Source of the DNA: Escarpia spicata
Taxonomy: Eukaryota > Annelida > Polychaeta > Sabellida > Siboglinidae
Direction: 5' to 3'
Length of the DNA: 64,000 nt
Assembly: GCA_963995525.1 (NCBI GenBank)
Contig: OZ023206.1
Location: 28,202,960-28,266,959 of the forward strand
The notes beneath the pieces are model-generated. The model saw only the letters and a program-made list of their open reading frames with translations. It was not told the origin of the DNA and ran no database searches. Position numbers and translations under genes: made by a program. This document shows positions 34,312 to 48,000 of this stretch, in pieces (the first letter of the stretch is position 1; every line of letters starts with the position of its first letter).

Positions 34312-34345
34312 ATTCAATTCTTTATTTCTAATTGAAAATAATGTA
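34312..34345. repeat. Short dispersed repeat, shared with 62228-62262
   Basis: TCAATTCAATTCTTTATTTC plus TAATTGAA occurs at both sites; possibly the A-rich 3' end of a retroelement. Confidence 0.6.
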
Positions 34346-35209
34346 TACAATACATGTACATATATAAATGGAAAGGGAGAAAGTTGAAGCACATTGCTTA
34401 TTAGGCACTGGGATTATCACAAACACGAAACATTTGGCAATGCTAGCTGTGATATGTTCCAATGCCCAATCGCAGTGCTTGATTACAACAACAATTGGAA
34501 CAATTCCTCGGCATTGGAAACAGCACATCTCATTTTACCACTGGGAATTAGTAATGATTAATGCGAGTAAATGTATCAGACAAACTCAAAATCTGTCTCA
34601 GAGAAAACCACAATAGGCAAAGTTAGAATAAGCAAAATGGGCATGAAAACTACTATCTATCTAACCAAATGCACAATGTCAAGACTAACACGTAACATGC
34701 ATTAAAAATATCTCTGGCATTCACTATAAAATCTCACGCACTATAGTATAAATTACCTAATTTCGCATTGATCAGTCTTTCATAATTTTTCCACAGAAAT
34801 TATTTGTTTTAAATATTAATTTCCAGATTTCCATTGAAACCTAGCTAATTTCATATAGGTATGTTTAATACTTTGATTTTTTTAATGATTGGGTCACTCA
34901 ATTATGGAGAAAGCTAATGGAATCTGTTTGGTAAAAAGTCAAAAATACGGATTAAACGTAAATATGGCAAGTTCAAATGGCTAAATATAATTTTTGTATA
35001 TACACACTGTAACACATAAATTTCTGCTGATGAAAATTCAATATTGTACCTGAAAAAAACTATTAAAAAAAAAAAAAAAACTTGTAAAACTGCAAAAAAT
35101 CATGAAAAAGTAATGCAATGCATGAATCTATACAAGATATCAGGAAGAAAAAAAAATTCTAAATGAAAACAAATGAACGAAAACCCACCTAGAACTAGCC
35201 ATGCATGGT

Positions 35210-35833
35210 CTACTGCACAATACAACACAAGCCACACAAGCCACTGCGCTGCGCCGATTTCTGCTGCTGTGGTTCAGTGTTGCCACTTGGTGACACCCCT
35301 GTACTCATGCCATGCGGGGGGTGGGGCTCGTGTGTCAACGGTGAAACGCCGCCATTACGGACCGACTCTCCGGTTGCAACGCCGACACTCTCATGAATGG
35401 TAACCATGGCAACCGAGACCTCCCCTCCCTCCCTGTCATTTTTTGTGTTATTATTTTCCGAATTCACCCGTGGAGTATCCCCATCAGCCCCCGTCACCAC
35501 AGTGATTTCTGTCAGCGTTTTGTGACTTTCCGACGGATCGACTTCGGTGTCGGAATCGGGCTCCGACTCGGACCGAAAGCGATAACGTCTCAGCGCACTG
35601 CTTATGTCAGAACTGTCGATGTTCGGACTGCTCGCCCGCCGCTGAATGCTGTTTTTGAATTTCTCCGACAGATGCTGTTCCCGAAGGAACGTGGCAAAGT
35701 CGTGAATGTTGAGTTTCGCCGGCGACACGAGTTCACCATTGACTGAGAGTGACTTTGAGAGTTTCATGCGTTGCATGCTGCTCGTCTCTTTACCTTGTCT
35801 CGCATGTTGTAGTCGCATGTCCAAGTAGACAGG
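35210..35833 (-). CDS. INPP5A: INPP5A terminal exon with long tail and CAAX box
   Basis: Acceptor CTCCATAG region (35834-35835), phase 0, starting PVYLDMRLQHARQ. The tail is Ser/Arg/Glu-rich with RRASSPN and RSESEPDSDTEVD (acidic, likely phosphorylated), a Glu/Asn/Thr-rich part, and the end SGLCGLCCIVQ before TAG 35210-35212. Human INPP5A ends CCVVQ, so the lipidation signal is conserved while the linker is expanded. Confidence 0.92.
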   Translation of the reverse strand, partial: PVYLDMRLQHARQGKETSSMQRMKLSKSLSVNGELVSPAKLNIHDFATFLREQHLSEKFKNSIQRRASSPNIDSSDISSALRRYRFRSESEPDSDTEVDPSESHKTLTEITVVTGADGDTPRVNSENNNTKNDREGGEVSVAMVTIHESVGVATGESVRNGGVSPLTHEPHPPHGMSTGVSPSGNTEPQQQKSAQRSGLCGLCCIVQ

Positions 35834-35937
35834 CTATGGACACAAATAACACGCTACACAAGAAGAACAATGATTTAATTGTGCAAGTGTGTTCATTTTT
35901 TAACTTGCGCTTTATATATGTGTGTGTGTGTGTGCGC

Positions 35938-36001
<64 letters not shown>

Positions 36002-39000
36002 ATTCATATTAATTTTGTTTTACTTGTTATTACTTATATATTTTTTTATTTCTCCTTTTAATGCATGGCCTATTCTTGTTATTATATATTTTGTACTTTG
36101 TTCAAAGCATAATGTGTGTGAGTGTGTTTGTGTGTGTGCATGTGTGTGTATTTGTTTGTGTGCGTGTGTAGGTGTGTGTGTGTGTGTGTGCGTGTGTATT
36201 TGTGTGTGCATGCTTGTGTGCATGTTTATTTTATTTATTTGTATTGTTTAGCGTACATCTAGATAATGTTATATGTATTTTATGTACCTATACAGTAGTT
36301 TTACAGGATTGACTATAGTTTCCATTTTTAATTTGCATATATTTTTGTAGTGGTACATTACAAATAACAATATTAAGAGCCTCCATCACAAGACAATGGC
36401 CATCCGGATTACTACTGAATTTTCTACGATTCCAGTGAAAATAAATATTAACAGTAGTGCCATTCGATTATCCTTATACAATATACATGTAATGGAACTG
36501 TCAACTGTAGGAACAAAAAATTATGATCATTATGATGAAATATCCTAAAATATCAAAAACTGTGCATGCATGTGACGGTCATGTGACTGTCATGTGACTA
36601 ACCTTGTGATCACCCATGCAGACTTGTGGTCCTATCACGTTATATACAGGTGTGTAAGTCTACAACACAGAGAACAAGCAACTGGTAAAACACACTGCAA
36701 TTTCTGCATAACCCTTTAGATACCATGACACTTTATTTAGTGAAATGCAGCGATTGTACACATTCAATGAGAGATGTTTTTGAACAGCACTGACTCAAAA
36801 ATGTCAAATATAAAGCCATTCAAAAACCGCCAGTTTCACATTAACAGTGGCCATTTTGTCTTGGTTGCTAGGCAAGACGACTTAATGAATGTATGAATGT
36901 GTGAACTGTTGCGTGCGAGCTGACCTTGGCGATGAGATTGGTTGCAGAGTGACTGAACATGATGCGGTCGCACCACGATGGACATCGTGTCTTCATGTAG
37001 GACATCCCGTCGTTTGTGTCCTCGCTGAACGGGTAACTATAGCAAAAAGAATAACCTTTAAAATGACATGTAGCACGCAATTATCTAGCTGAACGCACCA
37101 TACTAATCAACCATATATATGTGATGTTAAAATTTGGCTTATCTGTGGGCGGTTTCAGGCAAATAATGACAGCGGGTTATTGGGGATTAAAGGGTTAATA
37201 TTTTTCTGATAAACTCATAACAGATCTTGTATGAAGCTTAAAATGTGCAGCCAAAATACAGAAGTGAGATCGAAGGTGTAGGACCCTTGGCCTGTAATTC
37301 TATCCAAGGTCTGGGATACCTGGAGTGGGGTTGAGGCAGTGTGGTTTATGGAGTGAGGAAGAAAAGGAATGGGAGGTCAGCTTACCTGGGAATGGGAGTT
37401 CAGCTTACCTGGGAGGGAATGTTATCTCATACTCTGAGACTTTGTCCGTGAAGGCGTGAGATTCAATGTCAAACTCCCGCAGCTGTGGAGCAGTTGAATG
37501 AACATTGTCACAACACATGAAAAATATCACAAGTCATGTATAATGTAACAAAATACGAATTTTGTCATGAGACATGAACAATGAATGCCACAAGACGACA
37601 AAAAATTTCACAACATGTGAACAATGTCACAACACATCAAGAATGTCACTAAACATGAACAATGTCAATATCGTAATAGTAAAACTATTTGACTCTGAGA
37701 AACAGCATTCAGAGGGACACCGGCCTCAGTGGGACTTGTCTGACTGCCACAATGACAGACACCATTCAGAGGGTCACCGGCCTCAGTGGGACTTGTCTGA
37801 CTGCCACAATGACAGACACCATTCAGAGGGACACCGGCCTCAGTGGGACTTGTCTGACTGCCACAATGACAGACACCATTCAGAGGGTCACCGGCCTCAG
37901 TGGGACTTATCTGACTGCCACAATGACAGACACCATTCAGAGGGACACCGGCCTCAGTGGGACTTGTCTGACTGCCACAATGACAGACACCATTCAGAGG
38001 GACACCGGCCTCAGTGGGACTTGTATGACTGCCACAATGACAGACACCATTCAGAGGAACACCGGCCTCAGTGGGACTTGTATGACTGCCACAATGACAG
38101 ACACCATTCAGAGGGACACCGGCCTCAGTGGGACTTATCTGACTGCCACAATGACAGACACCATTCAGAGGGACACCGGCCTCAGTGGGACTTGTCTGAC
38201 TGCCACAATGACAGACACCATTCAGAGGGACACCGGCCTCAGTGGGACTTGTATGACTGCCACAATGACAGACACCATTCAGAGGGACACCGACCTCAGT
38301 GGGACTTATCTGACTGCCACAATGACAGACACCATTCAGAGGGTCACCGGCCTCAGTGGGATTTGTCTGACTGCCACAATGACTGACACCATTCAGAGGG
38401 ACACCGGCCTCAGTGGGAGTTGTGTGACTTCCACAATGACAGACACCATTCAGAGGGACACCGGCCTCAGTGGGACTTGTATGACTGCCACAATGACAGA
38501 CACCATTCCGAGGGACAGCGGCCTCAGTGGGACTTGTATGACTGCCACAATGACAGACACCATTCAGAGGGACACCGGCCTCAGTGGGACTTATCTGACT
38601 GCCACAATGACAGACACCATTCAGAGGGTCACCGGCCTCAGTGGGATTTGTCTGACTGCCACAATGACTGACACCATTCAGAGGGACACCGGCCTCAGTG
38701 GGAGTTGTCTGACTGCCACAATGACAGACACCATTCAGAGGGACACCGGCCTCAGTGGGACTTGTATGACTGCCACAATGACAGACACCATTCAGAGGGA
38801 CACCGGCCTCAGTGGGACTTGTATGACTGCCACAATGACAGACACCATTCAGAGGGACACCGGCCTCAGTGGGACTTGTATGACTGCCACAATGACAGAC
38901 ACCATTCAGAGGGACACCGGCCTCAGTGGGACTTGTCTGACTGCCACAATGACAGACACCATTCAGAGGGACTTGTCTGACTGCCACAATGACAGACAGA

Positions 39001-42000
39001 AGACTGTGGAAACAACTCATCATTACGTGGAGGACATAAGTAAGTAAAAGTATCCCCAACAGTCAGCCCTAGTCATCAGTATAAAGAAGTGACAGAGACC
39101 GACAGAGACCCAGCACCTACCCACGTTCTGTTGTTGCCGAACAGTTCGCTATGTTGATCGTGGTAGTCAAATCCTTTCTTCTGCACAGTTAACACCACCT
39201 GGAGGAAGGTTATGAAACAATGTCCAGTGAGTTATTATTGCAGGTGTGTCAATGTATGGAATCAGTCAAAACAAATGCTTGTTCCTCAATTTCATGGATG
39301 TCAGTATACGCTGAAACTCTAATTACAAAAACCAAGATATTGATTTCTCTATAAAGATATAATTTAGCACCAGACCAGATCATTCCAATACTACTTAAAT
39401 GATCAACCGTTATTCAACAATTCTAAGTAAAGGCGACAATGTCTCACAAAAATGTACCATTAAACATATAATAGTTTTTATTTAAAAAATACTTAGTTGC
39501 TAACATAACAAAATTTATACAATAAGTGTTAACCACTAGTTGCGCATGAAAGAGTCCTGTGTCCCATGCACTTCTACAAGAACATTTCATGTAGATTTTC
39601 GTAACTATCACAAATATAATCAACTGTTGAAAAAAAGTTTCCTAATTGACAGTGCCAACCTGGTTTCCTTCATCGGTGTAGATGATCTTTGACAATTCGT
39701 TTTTCTTCCCCCGCACATGCTGTGGGGTCGTCCTGGTGGTTAGTTTCTGAATCACACAACAGAATACGACTGATGTTCATGCTTCACATAAAAGAATTTA
39801 AAATATTTAAAGCCACCTCATGTGTTCCATCACCTGGCATCAGCTTCTTCACCCAGGGATTCACGACACAACTGACGAGTTGACAACATAAATACTGGTA
39901 CATGGAACTTAGTTGAATCAGCTGTACCTCGCCCCACTTGCTACCTTCATCAGTCTTGATTGTAGGAACCAGGCAACATTAAAGAGCAATTCCAGAAACT
40001 TATGGTTAGGTCACTAGTCCTGCTTGTTGGTTACTATCTGAATGTTTTGTGTTCAATTTAAACATGTCGTGGGCATAACATAACATTTTGAACACTGTTT
40101 CAGGCTTATTAAACACAATATGGCGGACAGAATACATGTAACACATTTATTCCAGTATTAAGAATATCACATAACAAATGAAGTCAATGAAAGTTCTTAT
40201 ATAGTGCAGTATCCAGTCTCTCGAAGTGCTTTACACTTTATTCCCTGGCAGACCTGTTCCATCGAACACCGTCGAGACTTCTCTGGGAAGCATTCAGCCA
40301 CGCTGCAGTTAATGCGGGAAGACTATTCGTACACAAATATCCACCACTGTCTATAGCCAAGTACCATTCATACAGTTGAGTGAACTGGAGCAACGTAGAG
40401 TGAATGAACTTGCCCAAGGTTCGACACCGCCGCACAGGATTCAAACCTGGGTTCTCTCAGTTGAGTCTGAAGTTCTAGCCACTGCCCCACTGCGCTAGTA
40501 CATTAATTAAAATAGGTATCTGATATATCGCCTTGTCAACACATGGAAGTAAGGCTGAGCGCATTATCCAATCATCTCATTGCTTTTATGAGTTTGACCA
40601 ATTTTTTAATTTCAAAGATTTGCACCAATTGTGGCTGATATAGCTCCCTGGCATATCCATCCATCTGCTGATAACTTGAACATTTCTTACCAACACTTTT
40701 GTCTTGATGCACCTCTGAATTTTGGTTTCCAAACATTTAGGTGCAACAAAATTATTATTATTAACATATTACGTGTAATGTTTGATACTTAGAAGTAATT
40801 AGTAGAAAACGCACTACCACTGTCTCGTCAGGATGGCCAATTTAACATATGGATATGGATCCGACAGTCACAATAAACGTAAAGTAAAGGTAAGTTCTTA
40901 TAGCGCAGTATCCGGTCATGGAAGTCCTGCTCAAAGCTCTTTACATTTTACTCCCTGGCAGGAATGCTCTACTGAACATCATGGTGACTTCCCCGGGAAG
41001 CACTCATGACCTGTGAAGACAGAAACTAGGACAAAGTACATCTGATTCCGTGATGTTCAGAACAGTGGGTAGGGTGTCTGCCAGGGGTAGTGCAGTTAAC
41101 TATCACAACTGGCTTGTGAAGATGACATAAGGTAATAGGCAAGGTCGCTTTAAACACAGTTCTCATTCATATCCTAAGTGCTTTCACGCCCCCACCAATC
41201 TAGTCAGGATCATAATTACACTACAAGTATAATTGGCATTGCTTCCTGAATAGGGCCATTGAATAAGCCTACTGTGGGTAAGCACTCTGAACTGGGGGTC
41301 ATAAATGTTTTTAAACTCAGCACAGAACAATGTACTAATTCAGTTTGAAGACATTTATCTCTGTTAATTTACATAACATTTAATTATTTTAAAGCTGGTA
41401 ACACCCTGTCTGTTTCTCAAATGTGTCTGTGCCTAGCTTTAATACTATTGACCGTGTACAGTTTCCTTATGCATATGTATTCAAAAATACACATTTTGAA
41501 ATGTATGGCCTACATTTCAAACAATGGGGTGTCGCCCTTATTCTTGATGTTAAGATCTATTGCCCACACCACAATTAAATGAAATATACAACTATCATTT
41601 TGTGTAGAATCACTGGCACTGAAAAAAGAACATGGAGGCAAAATGGATGGCTGCGGATGTCTACAACAAAAAACAACTTGCAAGACAAGGATGATCTTTG
41701 TAAAGGAATTCTATATGTTGCCTACATTCTGAATGTTTGCCATGATCCAGCTCTGTGTGTATGATAGCTTTTTAACACATGTATGTGCCTGCGTACGTGC
41801 GTGCATGCGTGAGTGCGTGGGTGCGTGCGTGCATGCATGTAATTTATGACCCAAGTAAACTGCTGGTTAGTGTAAGCTGTTGCCCCCCAGAGGTTAGGCC
41901 GGTCTGCAGTGTCTACTGACCTCAATTAAAGACTGCGTGTCCAATCGGAAGTTGAAGTCACCGAACATGAAGAAAGGTACTGTGTTGTACTGGTCACTTT

Positions 42001-45000
42001 CAAACCTGCGAGACAAGAACATGAACAAATGATAGGTCACATGAACAAAAGACAAGAAAAATGAGCAAAGGACAAGCAAATGACTATAGGACAAGTCATG
42101 TGTATAAAAGACAACGAACATGAACAAAGGAAAAGGATCATGGACAAAAGACAATGAACATGAACAAAGATCATGGACAAAAGACAATGAACATGGACAA
42201 AGAACAAGGATCATGGACAAAAGACAATGAACATGAACAAAGATCATGGACAAAAGACAATGAACATGGACAAAGAACAAGGATCATGGACAAAAGACAA
42301 TGAACATGAACAAAGAACAAGGATCATCGACAAAAGACAATGAACATGGACAAAGAACAAGGATCATCGACAAAAGACAATGAACATGGACAAAGGACAA
42401 GGATCATGGACAAAAGACAATGAACATGAACAAGGATCATCGACAAAAGACAATGAACATGAACAAAGAACAAGGATCATCGACAAAAGACAATGAACAT
42501 GGACAAAGGACAAGGATCATGGACAAAGATAAACAACAGTTGTAATTCAACACCAAGACAATTCAATCATTATAAAGACAAAGTTCTTACATAGAATACC
42601 ACATAATTCCTATGCTTGCTCATAGCACTTAACACTTCACCCCCTCAACATCCATCTATTCTAACATCATCTCAACAAAGGACAACACAATGAACACAAT
42701 GAAAAATACATGAACAAAGTAATCTGGATTTAATAAAAACTAAATTCTAATTTGAAGGACGTTCCAAATTGAAAATACGGAACACATTTTTTTCATAACT
42801 ATTTCATTATGAAGCCAACAGTAAGTACTATTTAGAATGACTGTCTTTGTTCTGCTACAGCAACGGTCATTTTTTCAACTTTTCTAGAAAAACTAATAGT
42901 CATAATAACATCTGTGCTTCATTTGTACATTGATGTCATATTGGTTTAACAAGACTGAATAAGACTGCCATCCAGAGCTAAAACACCGGATAGCAAGTGA
43001 ACAAGGAAACCAACACTGAGTCCAATTTTTTAACTAGCCCGCTGGCCGGTGGACGGACAGGCAGACAAACAAACGGACGGAGGAACGGATGTGGGGACTG
43101 ACAGCATACTATGTAGCAGAACGCATTACAGACAGATGGACGGACAGACATAAATATGAAAGGAGAGACAGACAGTGTAACAGACAGACGTACATAAAGA
43201 CACACAAGGACAGACAGACTGACAGATATATGGACTGACAGCATACCTCTCTATCGTATGTTGCAGAACCCGTCTTCGATTTTTGGTGTACGCTGAAGGA
43301 CTCTGCAACAGAATAGTACACATAGACATCACCTAACAGCTAGGTCTAGCCCAACACTACACTTAAAAGCAAGATTATGTGAATTGTGTATTAACCTCTA
43401 TCAGCGTTCACTGGATGAGCACTATTTAGATTTCAACCACGTTTCTTGTGGGAGAAACAAAGTCTAAAGAAAACAGCCTCTAAACCTGAACTACCTTCTA
43501 TTCATGGGTGAAAAACAACACTCTTCCATACATAGCTATATACTATGAATGATAATGTATCCAATCCTGGGGCACTGCTTACGACATCAGTCTCAGTTCC
43601 CCCCGTCATATAGCCTTGTTGAAACATGGAAGTCAGGTTGAGCACATTATCCAATCATCTTGTTATCATTCAAGGCACTTTGTGAAATGGCTACCCATTA
43701 ACTGCCACCTGCAACAGGTTTACTGGTGATACTATAAAGTTCATCTCAGACACTATTGCACAATATATAAATTTTTACAAATGAACAGTTAATTACAAAG
43801 TTGCCACAGTATGCAAATGTGTCCCACAACTCACTGTTTCCATGGCAACGATGTTCGAGGCATCGTGAAAGAGGTGGATGTTGATGAGATCGAAGACACT
43901 GACGGAAAAAAGTACAACACCAACAGTGAACAATGTGTGAAAAGAGACAGACCTCTACACATTCTAGCCAACGTACCAAGTTCGTTCTATGAACTGTACA
44001 TGCCTTTAATAAGTGACAGCGACCTCCAATGCCAACTTTGACTGTTGAATGCATCGTTGTCATTTCATTTCTACCAGTGTCACACTAGATTCGAACCTCA
44101 GTGATGAAACTAATTTGGAAAGGTCCACCTAAATTATCAGACTTTATAGAGTTCCAGTGTCCTTTCACTATATATATATATATTGTATATACAGTGTATA
44201 TATATATATGCATTAATTGCTTACCAGTAACGTATGTCGAGATGGTTTTACCCAGGAACCCCAGAAACCAAAGAAAATGGGTGTACACCCCTGTACTCTT
44301 ACTGGAATGCAAAATTTTACATATTTTCATGTCTCAAATATATGTACGCTTAACAGAACGAATATAATAGTTAACTATAGCCAAGTTGGTGTATGTATGT
44401 ATGTATACACACTATGTAATATGTTAGTGTGTATGTAGGTATGTTAATTTTGTCCTCCTCCAAACTTTCAAGCATTCATCTATGATCCTTCAGGGAAGAA
44501 AACCATATATCATTTTCTTCAAAATTCCCTTTGGGTTAAGGGATACTAATGTTTCGTAACATCTGTACAGGATATTAGACCGATGTAAATCAATTGTCCA
44601 TAATGCCATGCATGTTTTCTGCGATTATTCCAAGGACGGCTGATTACGTAACTGCAAACAGCTAAAATTTTCATCATAACCAAACTCGGTATGAATACTC
44701 AAATTTACGTCGCGTTTATTAAACGTCACCTACAAATACTTTGGGAAACCGTCTTCCATGCAGTGTATCTAGCACCATTGGGAAGATGGGCCATTTTTCT
44801 AGTAACTATAAGCTGCCATCTTTGCACGAATTACATAATTCTTGTTATTCCCTGTAACTAAAAAGGGAAATTTCCAAAGATGCAATATGTTGGAAGCACT
44901 AATGCAACAGCCACTAGGGGCAGCACGTACCTGTCACAGATTCTCCAGCGTGTGCGTATGAAACCTTTTCTTGACCACTTGAACTGAAGCACGAACAAGT

Positions 45001-48000
45001 CTCCCATACACAGAGTCTCACAGAACACTGCCGACCTATTTATTCAGGATTTTTATATTATTTCAGAATACGCTAATAATTTCTACACAACTTTACCATT
45101 TGATCATCCTTCTTTTGACATGCACCTTCCTTTGTCGCAGTAAAGTCCATCAAAGAATTGGAGGTTCATGTGCAAACACTGATGTACAATTTTTTATAAT
45201 AACAAATTCTACCCACACATGGTGGAAATACAAATAATCTGCACTACGCTGCAACATAAAAATGCACCAATTTACGACAAATTAATTACGCAAAATGCAA
45301 AGACATTATAACCGAACTTGCTGTACATACATCTGGGAAAAACTCCTGAGGAAACTTCGCCTTCTCCTTGATTGGAACGCTGTCAATGTTTCCAGAATGT
45401 ACCTGCAGGAAAAATTGCAGATTTGGCACCAACTAAATATCTCTCTGTTATTCCTTGTCATCGCAGTAATACATACCAACTCCGAGGGGGCATACCTGTA
45501 AAACTTGCAAACAGAAATCCATAAGACCACCAACTGAACCTGCACAATTACCGTATTTGTGCTAATAAATGTACATCCTGTATTAAATGTACACCTCCTT
45601 TTGTTAAATCAATACTCTCCAATCGTCGTCTGAAACTATAGCAACCTTTCATAATAGACGCAAGACTTCTTTGTCTGAAATTGCTTTCCCACCCCTACCT
45701 TTCGGAAATCCCTTGCTCTAATGACTCTTGTGTTTCCCTGTTTATAATGTTACCTTATGATTCTTGTATGTTGCACCTCTAAGCTCAGATTCCTCTGGAT
45801 ACAGGCGCTATAGAAGTTTATTATAATTATTATTTATTTTGCAGTGCTCCGTTATCCTTTTGACCAGATATATGGCTGTTAGCTCAAAACTGCTGGTCCA
45901 AGTTAAACAAGAAATGTTTAGTAGTAGACAGGAAAACCAAAAAGATGTATTTCTCACCTCCCTACGCAGTACTGGCTCAAAACTGGATGCTGCAACGAAA
46001 AACGAATTATTAAACTCAATCCTGTGTAGGTATGTTGACGTTATTTTTCAAAATAAATTCTTTAAATTTCAATTTGAGACTTATGATTTTTTGTTCACCA
46101 GGTGGCATTATAATACATTTGTGGAACCTGTCACCAGGTGGCAGTGCTGGCAGCCTAGTATGCGTGACATTATCCAGCAGTCGACTGAATTGCTGCACAG
46201 AAGTATGACATTCATTACCTCTAGAACCGCTAGTGCCATTTGGTGAAAAACTTCCACCACAACTAGTGTCATCTGCCTCCATCACTAGTGCCACCTGATA
46301 TCTCTGCCATCTTCGAAATGAAATGTCTCAAAAAGCCATCAACAAAGATGACTACTAATAACACTGCACCACAAAAATATAATTTAATATCAATATAACA
46401 AAAATGACCCAAAACATTCAACGCTATGTTGCCTCTCCTAAAACACTAAACAGAGAACATATACTGTAACATAATCCTCTATAATCAAAGATGAAAAACA
46501 TGTCCACGGAGACTTTCATTTCCATGTTCAGACACCGCATAAGATTGATCTCAGTAGTGAAGCCACATTTCCAAACAGCAACATTGGCTCGATAACAATG
46601 CCACTTGGAATTTTTTATCGAGACGTTTGCCTGAAATGAAATTATCCCGGGCTATCAACAGTGCAAGCAACATCAATTAGGCTGGAGCATTTTCAGCTTG
46701 CACCAACAGCTCATTGAAAACTGCACTAGGAAGCAGGTTTTAATGAGACAGGGCCTCTGCGTATTCCCCTCCTGTCAATGATCATCTTGTCTAGCTTGTT
46801 ATCTTTAACAGGTCACCGGCCCAGGCAACCTCTGTCCTTCAAGCAACAGGTCTGTCAATAGGGATCATCTCAAAAGAGTCTTAACACAAAACTGAAGTTG
46901 ACACTGATTTCACTGGGATTTTTGTTCGTCCTTATTTTTTATAATATTTATAATTTAAATGATAATGTTCTTAATACTTGAATAAATCTGTTGAAGGTAG
47001 GCCTATGCTGTTCGCCAGATGGTTCAATGTTAAAAATGTTGCACCAACAAAAAATTCAACATAACAGTCACATTGTAATCACCCTTTACTGGCCGTGCTG
47101 TGTAGGCTAACCTTCTTCCATTATACGCCCAACATAATTTTATTGATGATTTTGTTGTACGGTTTTTAGAAAGAGACCTCCACTCAGTGAGTCCACGACA
47201 GGTTTTTCCATTTCCCTGCGTGGGGTCTTTTACTTCCCCTGGCACAGACACCAGATAGAAGGGACCAACAGCTTATACTATGAGCTCGGAAGAGATGCTT
47301 TAAGTTATAACGTCTCTTCCGAAAGATGTAGGGTGAACAAAATTGCCAAGTTTCCAGATAGCAGATGAACCAGTACTGAACCACCACCTAGCCGGTACCA
47401 GGATTCAAAACCCAGTTCATCCAAACGACAGTCCAACACTCAAACTGTTTGACCAGTGCGCCCCACTATGTTCGGTTAGTCATAGCTCTTTGATGTTCGG
47501 TGCCTTTGCCTGGTTCTCACATTCAAGAGAACCGAGTTAGTGAATTTCCTGCTAATAATTACCTATCCTGGCTTAAAAGGAAGATTCTGGGTATTAGAAC
47601 TGACAAGGTTGCTATAAATGGCATTGGTTTATATAGTGTCACTATATTACACCACAATTTTTGAGTTGATCCCTTAAATATTCCCACGGGCCACATGGCT
47701 TTCTGGAAGCTGTGTACTCGATGACATTTTCCCACATCATAATAATTCACAAAATGATATTTCATATGTTTCAACTGGCATCCATGTATCTCTGGTGGCT
47801 TTCTAGCGCTCAGCAACATTCTACAAATGTTTGTATGTGTTATATGTTCTGACGTCTTATGTTCAGACTTCCGACGTCTTATATGTTCTAATCAGATGTG
47901 CTATATGTTCTGACGATGAGTTCCAAAGTAAACATGATAAATGATAACAGCATGTTTGTTTTGTAACTATGAATTATTGCAGATGTGCAAAGAATCAGAC

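Noticed and set aside
37665..39059. Long open frames on both strands (452 and 464 codons)
   Set aside because: Produced by a 57-bp unit without stops, inside an INPP5A intron; no start, splice or family evidence.
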